Position numbers and translations under genes: made by a program. A stretch of 64,000 nt of DNA, taken from positions 62,001 to 126,000 of the forward strand of contig JANVFP010000050.1 of NCBI GenBank assembly GCA_027919835.1. The letters run 5' to 3'. This DNA is from Lentinula raphanica. Taxonomy: Eukaryota; Basidiomycota; Agaricomycetes; Agaricales; Omphalotaceae. How positions within the stretch are numbered: the stretch's first letter is position 1; each line of letters opens with the position of its first letter. The notes under the pieces were generated by a model. It was given only the letters and a program-made list of their open reading frames with translations. It was not told the origin of the DNA and ran no database searches. Shown in pieces: positions 12,030-23,185 of the stretch.

Positions 12030-13830
12030 ATGGATGCTTCGACCTCATCTCCTAGCCCCAATAAACGACAGAAGACAGCCAATGCATCACAAGTGGACTC
12101 ATCTGATGAGCATCTTAGTTCAGGGAGACTTGCCTTGTCTTCTTCGGCGCTGAGCTATGCAGAAGTTATTGCACTTCGGAATGAGTTGGATGAAGAGGAC
12201 CTTGACTATGAGACTCACTCTATCCGACGAGCTTTGCAAGAGGCGATGCAGTCATCGAATTCCAAGAAGGATAACTACTCCTGCCATGTTGCTCACTATC
12301 TGACATTCATCAAATTGGAACAAGTGCACCATCTACAAGATCATCCCATGCATAAAAGCAATCTTACCGCAGAACCACTCACCATTGCAAAAGTTGCTCT
12401 GTTTCTGAACTATGAAACAACACGACCAAAGATAAGCAATGATTACTATTCTACTGGATCATTTATATAACAAATTCTAGGCTAAAGGTGGAAGTGGCTC
12501 TGTAGGTGCTGAATCTATCAGGCAGGCTATCAGCGCACTTGAAAATCATTGTTTCAACCACCAACACAAGAAGATATATCAAGCTTGCCCTGAATCACAA
12601 AAAAAGCTTCAAGATGACTCCTGCATCACAGCATTTGAGAAATTTGCTCAGCAAAATGAGCATCTTTGTGCTTTAAATGCTGAGAAAATGAAAACAAATG
12701 ATCCCATCTCTGGTTCATTCTAACTTCTTTCTCTTTCAGTCAACTTCATTGCTCATATTTTTATTAGCAACATATACACCAGCGCAACTCAGGAAACTTG
12801 CCATATCATTGTTACAACTCACTCACAACACTCCAGTATCAATGACCCAAAGCCTTTGTGATCGTGCAATCATCCTACTCTGCTCCATGCTAGCGTTCCA
12901 TGGAGATTCTGTACAATCACTGCAACTGTCAGATCTTGGAATTGAAGATATGACCCTGCCAGCTATAGCTCCAGGTGCTACCATGAAAGTAGGTTGTATT
13001 TTTGCATTCATATATTCAAAGCTCAATGTGATTTACTTAGATTCTAACTGCCATTCACAATAATGCAAAACACAATAAAGAAGGATGGCCAGAAACTCAT
13101 GCGGCATTGCGACACCTCTATCCTGAGACGTGCTGCATAGGTGGTCTGGTATTCTATTTTTTTGGATTGTATCATGTCCTTGGGGAGTCTCAGCCAGACT
13201 TTGCCCCAGATTTTGATGATCCCAATGCTGGTGAACTTGGGAAGCATGAATGGTGGCAACATCTAGTCTTTCCAGGAAACAAAGGACCTACTTTGCAGAT
13301 GTCATATGATAGTGAGTCAATGATCAAACAATTGATGTAAGTGAACTCATTATTGAATAGGTCAACGACTTTGAACAAATGTGGTTTATGCTATGAATGA
13401 CATTCATGTCTCATCAGTGACTCATGGTGGCCAACACTATGTTCCGAAGACTGCTGGTGACAATTGGGCATCTCTCAAAGGATGCAAAGCCATGGGCAAG
13501 TGGAGAGAAGGTCAAGGTGCATTTAAAAATGTGTATGATCATCAACATCCTCTTGATGGTATGCTTGGTGTTGCGATGTTTGATGCACAATGCCCAGATA
13601 GCTGTTGGAGTTTGGTATAAATTGAGGATGTTGAGCTGGCACAGAGCCATGTTGTGGTCCTAGAAATGTTAGTTATTGGTTGTTATCAAAGAAATATACT
13701 TCACTTGTCCTGGTATTGAAGGAGATACTTATGTTAAGCAGACTGAATCTGATGCTTTGCAGTACCTTGAGATTTACCAGAGCGAGTTGATGGTAGTTAG
13801 AAGAGCTAGAGCAAAGTCAATAGCATTTAA
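12030..13830 (+). pseudogene. Crypton-like tyrosine recombinase gene, decayed
   Basis: Coding segments start with MDASTSSPSPNKRQK at 12030 and continue through 12481-12690, 12780-12990, 13060-13330 and 13380-13620. They resemble Crypton-type (Ndc10/GCR1_C-like) recombinase genes of basidiomycetes. The segment LRKLAISLLQLTHNTP, the FFGLYHVLGE segment and the late VTHGGQHYVPKTAG segment are the main basis for this. The motif expected to be H-x-x-R reads HGGQH here, losing an arginine that is usually catalytic. A donor near 12430 reads AAGATAAGC where GTAAGC is expected, and stops follow after 13620. Family assignment is from memory of the pattern. Confidence 0.5.
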
Positions 13831-14260
13831 GGTCAGACAAGTTACGAGTTGAGAAGAAGATGCTATTCAATTATTTATGCTTGGTATATGAATGGCTAGG
13901 CTATTCGAGCATGAACCTTCCAGAACCTTCCACTTTGTTCTCCCTTATTCCATCAATACAGCCCAAATGATGAGAAAAAGAAATAGTAGGATCAGAATAG
14001 ATAGTCCATTCGGAGAATGTGCAGTACATAGAGGAGACAATACTAACAGAGAAATAACAGTTTCTTAGCTATATTCTATGAATCCATAACATACCCCCCC
14101 CAAACCGGAATTACTCTTCAGTCCTTGTTAAAAGCCTGAGCCTTGATAAAACAAGTCTTGTGTCCAGAACAGCCAATTGCCTCCATCTGAAGAACACCTG
14201 AGAATGGGTCGAAGCCCGGGAAATGATGTGAATAGTGAGACTTAGTGGGATGCAGAACAA

Positions 14261-14947
14261 TCATTGATTGATCAGTAATTGAATAATCTCCTGAGTCAAT
14301 TTGCATTGCTCTGTCCAATGTATCCTCAATGAGCGGGGGTCGGAGCTCGGAAGCCTAGGATTGTAAGAGCCAGGGGTATGAATGACATTGTAGGGACAAC
14401 GGATAGGACGGGGAATGACTTGACTGGTCAGTGCGCTGCACCAGTTCCAGCCTGATTCAAGGCCCTGCACTTCAAAATGATGCGCACGAATCTGGCAACT
14501 TGCCATCCATTGAGTTATATCTCCAAGGAGGACCTGAGCGAAGTAGTAGTTTCTTACAATCTTATCCCAACTGCTGGGGTAGAGTAAGGGATTGGTTTTG
14601 GTCAGATTGTTGACAATTAGTTGAATCGGAGGATGATCTATAGCAATCCTATCCAAGGACTCCTCAGAAACAATGCTCAACCCAACCTTTCTTCCCTGGT
14701 CGGCTCTCTGAATGAGCTCGACAGCCAAAACTAGAGCTCTCCAGATGGCCTCAGCAATATGTCCATTCAAAATGAATTGAGGGTGTCCCAAACAAGGATG
14801 ACGACTAATAGCTACCATGTCTCCCATTTCCAGGTCATAATGAAGAAGATGCTCCAAATTCCAGCTGCAGCTGTAACTTATATGCATAACATATAGGCAA
14901 CTGCCTGAGGCTAGTTTTGCATAACAGTGGGGCAGTTGCCCACTCAC
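14261..14947 (-). CDS. Hypothetical protein, 228 aa, unrecognised
   Basis: This is a single open frame on the minus strand with no domain I recognise. It contains Trp- and His-rich patches such as SGWNWCSAL and HWTEQCKLTQ and no membrane segment. Neighbours are transposon relics, so it may be a fragment of a mobile-element gene and not an active host gene. There is no supporting evidence beyond open length. Confidence 0.3.
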   Translation of the reverse strand: MSGQLPHCYAKLASGSCLYVMHISYSCSWNLEHLLHYDLEMGDMVAISRHPCLGHPQFILNGHIAEAIWRALVLAVELIQRADQGRKVGLSIVSEESLDRIAIDHPPIQLIVNNLTKTNPLLYPSSWDKIVRNYYFAQVLLGDITQWMASCQIRAHHFEVQGLESGWNWCSALTSQVIPRPIRCPYNVIHTPGSYNPRLPSSDPRSLRIHWTEQCKLTQEIIQLLINQ

Positions 14948-15237
14948 TCAAAACCTATAGTGGGCCACTACATAGCGGCTGTTTGGCATCCCTGTTTTGC
15001 ATAATCGTCAGGCAGCTGTCCTCCCAGCTCCTTGGCAAGGTTCTCACAAAATGAGGGCCTTGTAAGTGCCCTCGGCCATAGTTTGGCAAGCCTCTGAGAA
15101 ACAATAATAATGCATATTATTAATTTTCTAGTGATAATGTAACATGTTGTCCAAAATGGTACTAGGCAGCTCCACTCACCTCTTACCTACTCTCCCTCAT
15201 ACCTACCACTTGCTTTGCTTGTCTCAATGCTTCTCCC

Positions 15238-16128
15238 ATGATTGGTCCTACCTTGAGTCCTAACACAGCTCCTAACGGTGATGCCACACCCAATTCCCCT
15301 TCCCCGAGTAGCCCAGTTCCTTCTGTCCAGCTGCAGCCTGTTGTCAATGCTCCTGCAGTTTTGGCACCTTCTTCGAACACCACTCCCAGTATTCAGCCAA
15401 CAGATGTCCCAGCCAACAGAAGTCCCTTGAAGAAGAAAAAGAAGAAATGCAGCAACCAAGGCAAATTTTTGGGTCCTCAGTTGGCTTTTCTCCAGTTGCG
15501 CATTGACACGTATCTTGCTCTTTCAACGAGAAAGGAATGCAGCAAGTGGATTGTTAGTACATCCCACGAGTACTTCCAAACATTTCCCTAGCATACCAAG
15601 TCAGATCCAGCCGAATTTGCGATACTTTGAGATGATAGCACTTCTCTCCACAATCAGCAACGACAGGAGTTGGAAGTGGCACACGATGAGGCTGTTTAAC
15701 AGGGTCAAGCAGTGAGTCATCGTCAGTTATATACATGCTGGTTATTTACAATTCATCTAGGAACTCAAAAACTGGATTCACCACCAGACTCAACGACCTG
15801 CTGAACAAAACAGTGGTGAAGCTTTCAAACATATCAACAACTTAAACAGACCACTGCACTCAAAAAACCTTGTCGGAAGCCTGATTACAAGCACTTCATG
15901 TTTCATCCTGAATTTCAAGACCAGTTTATGGAACACTATCATAATGCCACCGCTGATAACCCTCCTTCCAAGAGCGCACATATCAAGAAGCAATACAAAC
16001 TTGCAGAAGAATTCTACAATGCCCAGCCAGACAATGTGAAAGAGAAAATTTCTGAAGAGAATGCGATAATATGCCCATTTTGCGTGCAGGCATGCAATGG
16101 CCTAATTTTAACGATTGGAGCCTTGTAG
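15238..16128 (+). pseudogene. Decayed homologue of transposon-associated accessory protein
   Basis: Frames at 15238-15591, 15600-15720, 15760-15900 and 15898-16128 together resemble the start of a gene of the type found intact at 35588-38834. Both have a low-complexity lead, a conserved segment with FLGPQLAFLQ and EYFQTFP, a K-x-W-I/F helix-like block (ELKNWIHHQTQ here, KIKSWFSNRATK in the intact gene), then a segment with a charged tail. Stops and frame changes interrupt it around 15593 and 15900. It is probably the remnant of a KDZ-type cargo gene. Confidence 0.45.
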
Positions 16129-16308
16129 AGTACTAAAGGACTGTAGTGAGCCCGAGCTGACAGTCAAACTTGTATCATGTTAATGCCAGGACGTCAGATC
16201 CAGACAGGAAAACACATCCTGACAAATAATAAGAGTTAACACTCGAGTCCCTTGGTCGGGGAGTCCTTCAAGACAAAGCCACCTCTGATATGAGCTATCA
16301 AGGGATTA

Positions 16309-16505
16309 CATCAGGAAAAATGTTCCTGGCTCTAGAGTCTCCAGAGACACCCCCCAAAGCCTGGAGACACCAAAGATTTTGAAAGCACTCTGAGTTTCTC
16401 CAGGCATCTCCAAAGTGCTTTCAGATTCTCTGGAGCACTTCAAAGATCTCAGGGCTTTGGGGGGGTGTCTCTAGAGTCTTTGGAGCTGAGGTATTTTTCC
16501 TGATG
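16309..16505. mobile_element. CATCAGGAAAA-family MITE, copy 4
   Basis: Termini CATCAGGAAAAAT and ATTTTTCCTGATG are flanked by TA on both sides (16307-16308 and 16506-16507). About 50 bp inward from each end are inverted copies, including AGAGACACCCCCCAAAG and its complement. This is the most symmetrical copy, at 197 bp, and has no reading frame. Confidence 0.87.
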
Positions 16506-17077
16506 TATCAACTTAGTTTTCAACGCCTAATGGCCAACTGAGTATGATACTGCACCGAGACGAGCTTAGAACCAATAGATCTATTCGTATTACCAGTGGG
16601 GATGGATTATTCAAGGCCCAGACTCAATAGATCTGTTCACTTAGATCGAGTTTCGGGATGGATCAGGTCGCAGGAATGTGACTAAACGGAGAAACAACCA
16701 AAGTGTAGCATCCCAGTTACATGTGAACATTTCCTAAATGGGAAATAGACGCCTGAGATGTACAGCTTTGACCAAGAGTGTTGCAAGGGTAGATCTTTCG
16801 ACTTCACCATTGTTAAACCTCTGGATCTATTTGATATATGCATATCGTTGGAAAGCTAGAAGCCAAACGAACCTATTGGGACAGGTTTCCCCCCTTTATA
16901 TGTACTCCCATTCAGTTGGAGAGGCATACAACCGTTCACATAGCGGAATCAAATGAGGAAGCGTTTGAGTTACCTGTGCAGGAGCTTTCAGATCTCGGAC
17001 TCCGTTCTCTCAAATCTATAGATCTATTCCATAAAATAGTAAATTGGCTACAGATCTATTTGTAGAAGTACTTACAC
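16506..17077. other. Intergenic interval, no gene seen
   Basis: Only two short overlapping frames occur (16738-16956 and 16838-17065), both lacking domain similarity. No structural RNA or clear regulatory motif was recognised. Confidence 0.45.
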
Positions 17078-17175
17078 AGGATACAGTAAAGCTTTTGTAA
17101 AAAAGACTGATAAGTTATCGGGTACCTATTGCAAATAGTTGTGATAACCCGGAGGGGGTCCCGGAAATGGCCCCG
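17078..17175 (+). repeat. Orphan KDZ-type terminal repeat
   Basis: It opens with ACAGGATACAGTAAAGCTTT and continues through TTGCAAATAG, a CCCGGAGG block, CCGGAAATG and CCCCGGG. These blocks occur in the same order as in the outer 110 bp of the KDZ terminal repeat at 38866-39146 read inward. No matching opposite end was found in the window, so this is a solo terminus or the remnant of a related nonautonomous element. Confidence 0.7.
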
Positions 17176-17499
17176 GGGGTGGTCATGCCTGTCACCACCT
17201 GTCACATATGGCTTATATTTACTGTTTAGGGTAATTAATAATCATCCAGATATTAAATAAGCAGTACATTTTCAAAAAACCCGAAAATTCATAAAAATTC
17301 ATAAAAAACCTAAAATGGCCTGATTAGGTCAGATCAGGATATGTAAGCAAATGACCTCATATGATAAAAAATGATGTAGGGCCAATGTAGGTACTAAAAA
17401 TAGCCCAAAAAATCACTAAAAATGCAAAAAATATTTAGGGATGGTATAGAGCCTATTGCAGGCCCAGGCACATCAAAATTATCAAAAAAGGAAAAAAAT
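17176..17499. other. AT-rich interval
   Basis: A-rich, low-complexity sequence with runs of AAAAAT and no open frame of note. It leads into the tandem duplication that follows. Confidence 0.5.
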
Positions 17500-17930
17500 T
17501 GATCATGATCTCATCTTGTAGCAAAAAATCTGAAAAAAATCCTAAAAATAGTCAAAAAATTCAGGGGTGCCTTGTTGGCCATGAAAATGCAAAATAAAAA
17601 AAAATATGCAACAAGTGTAAAAATTTTCATCACTCCAAATCATTCCAAATCCACTATACAGTCAGTATATATGATGTATATGCTATATTTAGCATCCTAG
17701 TACCTTTATTGGGCTAAAAATAGAACTTGATCTCATCTAATAGCAAAAAATCTGAAAGAATCATAAAAAATACTCAAAAAATTCAGGGGTGCCTCATTGG
17801 CCCTGAAAATGCAAAATATAAAAATTTACACGACACAATTGAAAAACAACATCACTCCAATCATACCAAATCCACTACACAGTCAGTATATATCATGTAT
17901 ATGCCATTTGTAGCACTCCTAGTACCCTCA
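17500..17930 (+). repeat. AT-rich direct duplication, about 225-bp unit
   Basis: Two adjacent copies (about 17500-17703 and 17726-17930) share TCATCT..TAGCAAAAAATCTG, ATTCAGGGGTGCCT, TTGGCC, CATCACTCCAA and CAGTCAGTATATAT in order. A third, inverted piece lies at 9478-9590. It is noncoding. Confidence 0.8.
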
Positions 17931-18020
17931 ATCACTTATATCACTCAAGAATCATACCAAACTGAATAATTTGGGGAGTAAATATATGTTATATTGTACA
18001 TAATATTTTTAGCACACCTA

Positions 18021-20288
18021 CATCAGGAAAATACCCCATAGCCTTGAGTCAGAATGAGTCAACCCTAGTGGCATAGGTTGCCTTAAGGCAGTCAAGTCAA
18101 CCAATTCACTTGAGTGGCTTGAGCCAAGGTTCAGATTTTTCCCATCCTCAAGTTAACCTGAAGTTAACCTGAGTTAACTTGAACCACCTGAGTTTCTTTC
18201 AAAGCAACTTAAGTTTATATCAAGTTCAGCAAGTAAACTCAGGACATGATGAAGATATTGGTATAAGCGCATAAGGACATTTTATTTTTCAAATTTATGA
18301 CAGGAATACATAGGTATAGTGACTGGAGCAGTAACAGTAAAGACTCAAGCAGTGTAAAAAACAGTACCCTATGATAGCTCCAAAATGAGCTCAGCATGAA
18401 GGAAATTGAACAAGAACTCACCTGGAGACCTGTATGCCTTCCTCCTAGTACCTAAGTAAGATAGATTGCCAGGTTGTTAGAGAATACCTGGTGCAGTAGA
18501 GATATGATTTGGGGAGTGGCTAACACCCTATAACAGCGTAAAAATGAGCTCAGCATGAAGAGATTTGAATAAAAACTCACCTGGAAACCTATATGCCTTC
18601 CTCCTGGTACCTGGATAAGATAGACTGCCACATTATAAGAGAATGCCTTAAGCAGTGGAGATACGGTTTAAAAACCAGTCAACACCCTGTAACAGCTTTA
18701 AATTGAGCTTAGCATGAAGGGATTTGAATAAGAACTCACCTGGGAACCTATATGCCTTCCTCCTTGTACTTGGATAAAATAGACTGCTACGTTGTAAGAG
18801 AATGCCTTGAGTATTAATATTAGTTATAAAGTGAGCTAAGCAGTTGAATAAACACTTACTCAATAGCCTGAGTATCCAGTAACAATTGTTAAGCTTTAAA
18901 GAAAAAAAGTAAGAAAGAGTGAAAGTGAGGATAGTGGGAGTATAAAGACAAGAAGCGTCAAACAAATCAACAAGACATAAGTTCAACTATCATGTGACTT
19001 TGTTTCTGGGTGTCAAAGTACTTGTCCCAGTACTTTGACGCCCAGAGAGTAACATAAGCTTGCTGACCATATAACTTTTAGTAAGAAAAAAGCATGAAAA
19101 TTTAGCTGATTATTTTACAAGGGCATCTATATTGAGTGTAAGATATATCAGGTTGATATATCTATTGATAACAGTTTGAGTTTTGAGAAAACTCAAAAGA
19201 TTGTCAGTGAGCAAAACAAAAATGTTGCTCGTAGATATAAAAGGAAACAGCAATGCCAGAGGCAACAAAAAAGTTGGTTCACATGACCTGCACATGATTT
19301 ATTACTATGTTGTCGCTTTTCTGCATATCTTGTCTTCATCTCATTCATTATTAGAGATCTTAGGTGCATCTTGAAGCCCTGAAAGAGGGCTATTTATTTT
19401 ATTTACTTGCATTCCATCAGCTAATATCATCATGTTATTATTGCCTGTTCATATTTTTCAATGGCAAGCACCTGTTTTATACATACTTTGTCTAAATCTC
19501 ATTCAATATTAAACATTCTGGGGGCATTGTGAGACTCTCAAATAAAGCTTCCAGATGTATCTCTTTGTATTTCATAAAAAAATCCTTATTATACTTATTG
19601 ATTGCAGTTAGCACCTCACTTTTCTATATATTTTGTCTTGTTTTCATTCAATTCTGGGTATCTTGGGAGCGTTCTGAAGCTCCTGAATAAGGCTTTTAAA
19701 CATATTCATTGGCACTTCATCAAAGGATCTCACTATCCAGTTATTCCTTGTTTATTATTATCTATAATGAGCACCTTGTTTTTTAAATATCTCATTGTAT
19801 TCTGATCTGATTCTAAGTGTTCTGGAGGCGTTTTTAAGTCCTTAAATGAGGCCTACATAATATGCATTTATACTTCATCGAAAGATCTTGATTTTACCAT
19901 CACTGACTGCTCACCATTATTCACAGCTAATACTGCAAATCTTGTTTTATTTCTATCTATCTATAAGCATCCTTGAGGCATTTTGAGGCCTTCAAATATA
20001 GCTTGCAAATATACTCATTTAGCCTTTATCAAGTAATGGAATTTGTAGATGTACTCACTTGCACCCTACCATAAATATTATTGTCTCACTATAAGTACAT
20101 ATTATACTTTGTGCTATTTCAAGCAAACTGAATCTTACCAGGCTAACTTGAGTAGAGGCAAATGCTCCAAGTTCTCTCAAGTTCTCTCAAGTTACTGAAG
20201 TTGTCTTGAGTAACCTGAGCAACCTGAGTATAAGTTTATACCTGAGTTAACTTGAAGTTACTTTGAGGCCAAAGGCTTTTTCCTGATG
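18021..20288. mobile_element. 2.27-kb noncoding element with CATCAGGAAAA ends
   Basis: It begins CATCAGGAAAA, ends CTTTTTCCTGATG and has TA on both sides (18019-18020 and 20289-20290), the same signature as the short MITEs. Subterminal sequence at both ends is rich in AACCTGAGTTAACTTGA-like words. Inside are two tandem arrays: three units of 159 bp starting at about 18382, 18541 and 18700 (each with GAGCTCAGCATGAAG or a variant), and about five units of roughly 150 bp between 19325 and 20050. No transposase frame is present, so it is nonautonomous or a decayed parent of the MITEs. Confidence 0.75.
19006..19045. other. 17-bp hairpin inside the 2.27-kb element
   Basis: CTGGGTGTCAAAGTACT pairs with AGTACTTTGACGCCCAG across a 6-base loop, with one mismatch. 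It sits close to the middle of the element, between the two tandem arrays. Role unknown. Confidence 0.75.
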
Positions 20289-20290
20289 TA

Positions 20291-20880
20291 GTACCCTTGA
20301 TAACTTAGAACAATTTATATTACTCAATATGGCACACTTAGCACTTATCACACCTAACACACTAAAACTCATAACAGTACTTATATGTATTATACTTAAC
20401 ACAGTTGACAACAAAAATACTGTAAACAGTGTTATCAGTCATTATACTTAACACACTTAACAGTCAAAAAGTCGGAACAATTGTTATACTATAACACACT
20501 CATAACAACGAGTTTTGGGCGCTTATGGGTGCTTATCTGGTGTTTTTGAGTCGAAATTCATTAATAGCACACTCAATAATGTTTGTCTGGGGTCTATACT
20601 GTGTCAGGATGTTGTTTATATCATACTACACTTGATACAATCTGGAGAACTCAAGATTACAGCTTTTGGGACTGGCTATATTGTGATCTTTTGTGATATA
20701 ACAGTGTTTTATGTAAATGTCAATGCATACACCCATGTTGTGAAGTCAAACTGCTACTGGGTCATGAGAAGAGTCATCCTACAACCTATTCTATGCTATC
20801 TCTATGTGATACAGCCAAGATCTCTGTAATGGGGGTCATTGAATATGACATCTATTGTTACATGTAAGTGTAGACATCTA
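20291..20880. other. Short intergenic interval, no convincing gene
   Basis: It contains a 104-aa open frame at 20515-20829 without recognisable features and a stretch rich in AACACACTTAACA-like words (about 20330-20510). Confidence 0.4.
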
Positions 20881-20882
20881 TA

Positions 20883-21220
20883 CATCAGGAAAAAGACCCC
20901 TGCTCAAAGGTGCCTGAAAGACACCAAATATTTGGTCAAATTCCTAAAGTTTTTAGAATAGCCCAAAGTACTGAGGTGCTCGAAGTTCTTTGAGAAAAGT
21001 CCTTAAGTCTGAGCATTTTTGATGTCTTTTAAGTCTTCCCTAGCTTACTTCGGGCTGCTTTCAATTTGCCTCGGGCTGCTTTCAGTTTGCCTGGAGCTGC
21101 TTTCAGTTTGCCTCGGGCTGCTTTCAGTTTGCCTCGGGCTGCTTTCAGTTTGCCTCGGGGGCTTTCAAGTTGCCTCGGGGGCTTTCAGTTAGCCTTGGTA
21201 CTTTGGCTGCTTTTCCACTA
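20883..21220. mobile_element. CATCAGGAAAA-family MITE, copy 5, right end degraded
   Basis: It starts CATCAGGAAAAA after TA (20881-20882), then CCTGAAAGACACC. A tandem array follows at about 21051-21196: seven units near 20 bp of the type GGGCTGCTTTCAGTTTGCCT. The right end is unclear and may be the GCTTTTCCACTAC at about 21208-21220, so the boundary is tentative. Confidence 0.6.
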
Positions 21221-21579
21221 CTCTAGACTGCATCTGTAAAACTGTGATATTCTAGTTGACTAGTTATCAGTCAAGTAATGTAAGTGTTTTCATGAATTCC
21301 CATTGGTTGAGTTATTCAACAATTACCCATATACAACGGGATGAATCTATGATATGAGAACACCTCTACATGTATGAGCAAGTAGCAAGGTTGTCCAGTG
21401 CCCTCAAGATGTGTTTGTACAGGTTAATCATGCATATCCAATATCTCTTCTCTTCTGTCCATTCCACGTTTGGACAAGCCTACGACATTCGGTGATCAGC
21501 CACTACCCACTTCTTCTCCGGAATGCCTGTGTGCAGTGTAAAGCAGGAAAACGAAACAGATGATACGGAGGAAACTTAC
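21221..21579. other. Interval downstream of the HIR1-like fragment
   Basis: Nothing certain is coded. On the minus strand a GTAAGT donor near 21579 and an acceptor near 21527 could lead to a short further exon containing IPEKKWVVADH before a stop near 21485, which may belong to the HIR1-like fragment. Confidence 0.35.
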
Positions 21580-21783
21580 AAGAATATAGGTCCACAGAGC
21601 TCTTTGATAAGCTCCTCTGCCATGTCTTCAAGACCCATATCAGCTAGCGTTTTGGCATAAAGCACGAGATTGCGCTTGTATTCGACAGGAGCGTCAAGTA
21701 ACTTTGTGGCCTGCGTTCGCGCTCGCAGATGGTTCAAGGTCAAAGCACTGTCCCAGCGAGGAGATTGAACACTGTTTGTGGAG
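21580..21783 (-). pseudogene. HIR1/HIRA-like C-terminal fragment
   Basis: A minus-strand frame encodes WDSALTLNHLRARTQATKLL, then VEYKRNLVLYAKTLADMGLE and AEELIKELCGPIF. This pattern (LL-x-x-P-x-EY, YAK-x-LAD-x-G, AEEL-x-x-EL-x-GP) is what I recall from the C-terminus of fungal Hir1, a histone chaperone subunit. The rest of the gene, including all WD repeats, is absent. The fragment directly follows the broken RNR1 gene on the same strand, suggesting a deletion that joined the two. Confidence 0.5.
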
Positions 21784-21901
21784 CTTTCGCTTGGTAGATC
21801 CCAAATGTTATTTTCGATTTGGGCAGTTCTTCTGGTTGGATTTGGCTGTCGATATGCATGTCATCATCGGAGTTCATGTTCCAGAGCATTGCAAAACGTA
21901 C

Positions 21902-23185
21902 CATTGCAAGCGTCCTTGTATAGCATGAAAGGATTTCCCGTTTCAATCTGGGCCTCCAAAACGTGATACCAGAGCTTCTGAGCCGGGATCGATTCTCGTG
22001 CTCGGCCCTCCTTCTCATAACGTTCGTAAAGTGCCTCAAATTCGTCTCCGTAGACCTCGTGGAGTCCAGGAGCTTCGCTAGGACAGAATAGAGACCAAGT
22101 ACCACCAGCTTCGACACGCTTCATACTGTGGAGCAAATCAACGTCTGGATCATTGAAAGCTCATAGCATCGAGACTCACAAGAGATCCGGAATCCATAAG
22201 GCGTAGAAAAGATCCCGAGCGCGCACTTCCTCTTTTCCATGATTTTTCCTCAAATCTATCATGGCGAAGATGTCGGCATGCCATGGTTCGAGATAGATGG
22301 CGAAAGCACCGGGACGCTTGTTGCCACCCTGATCGACGTATCGCGCAGTGGCATTATACGCTCGAAGCATGGGCACAATGCCGTTCGAATATCCATTGGT
22401 TCCGGCGATGTAAGAGCTAAAAGAACACAGTATGAGAGACAAGAGGAATGTACAGAAGAGGAAGCCCATACCCAGTGGCACGAATGTTGTGGATACTGAT
22501 GCCTATTCCACCAGCAGACTTGCTGATCAGAGCACAGTTTTTCAGAGTGTCGTAGATCCCTTCAATAGAGTCGTCCTTCATGCAAACAAGGAAGCACGAA
22601 GACATTTGGGGCGAAGGAGTCCCAGCATTGAAAAGAGTCGGGGTGGCGTGAGTGAAGTATCGCTCAGACATGAGATTGTATGTTTCCAGGACATGTTCGA
22701 TATCATCCCCGTGTATCCCGACTGCGACACGCATGATCATATGTTGTGGACGCTCAGCGATACGGCCGTTCAGACAAATGAGATATGATCGCTCAAGGGT
22801 TTTGAATCCAGAACTACGTTTGATGTCAGCACTCATGAATCCAACTGCACTTCAAGGCTCACTAGTTGTAACTGAAATCGCGATTATATATAATGGCTGA
22901 GTCGAGTGTATCTTTGTGTGCCATAACAGTCCGATAGGTATCCTCGGAGACCATCGGTGCTGGTTTTCCTGTTTTCGGGTTGATGTATTCATATAGATCG
23001 GTGATTACAGAGGAAAAGTTCTTTTTCGTTTCTTTGTGAAGATTCGAAACAGCGATTCGTGCAGCGAGGATTGCGTAGTCGGGATGCTTTGTAGTGAGGT
23101 AAGCTGCAGTTTCAGCAGCAAGGTTCTGAAAAAAGCGAGAAACATTAGAAGCGTCGACGTAGAAGGAATATAAACCCACGTCGAG
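21902..23185 (-). pseudogene. RNR1: Ribonucleotide reductase large subunit, internal fragment
   Basis: Four exons splice cleanly: 23125-22863, 22813-22472, 22416-22180 and 22125-21902. They encode the region from [20 protein letters not shown] through [41 protein letters not shown] and KNHGKEE to [12 protein letters not shown]. The N-terminal ATP cone and the C-terminal half, with the remaining radical-relay and redox cysteines, are missing. A residue in the usual YNYFGFK motif reads Ser for Phe. The 5' break lies near 23185, where dynactin sequence begins, and the 3' break lies in the intron after 21902. It cannot make a working reductase. Confidence 0.9.
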
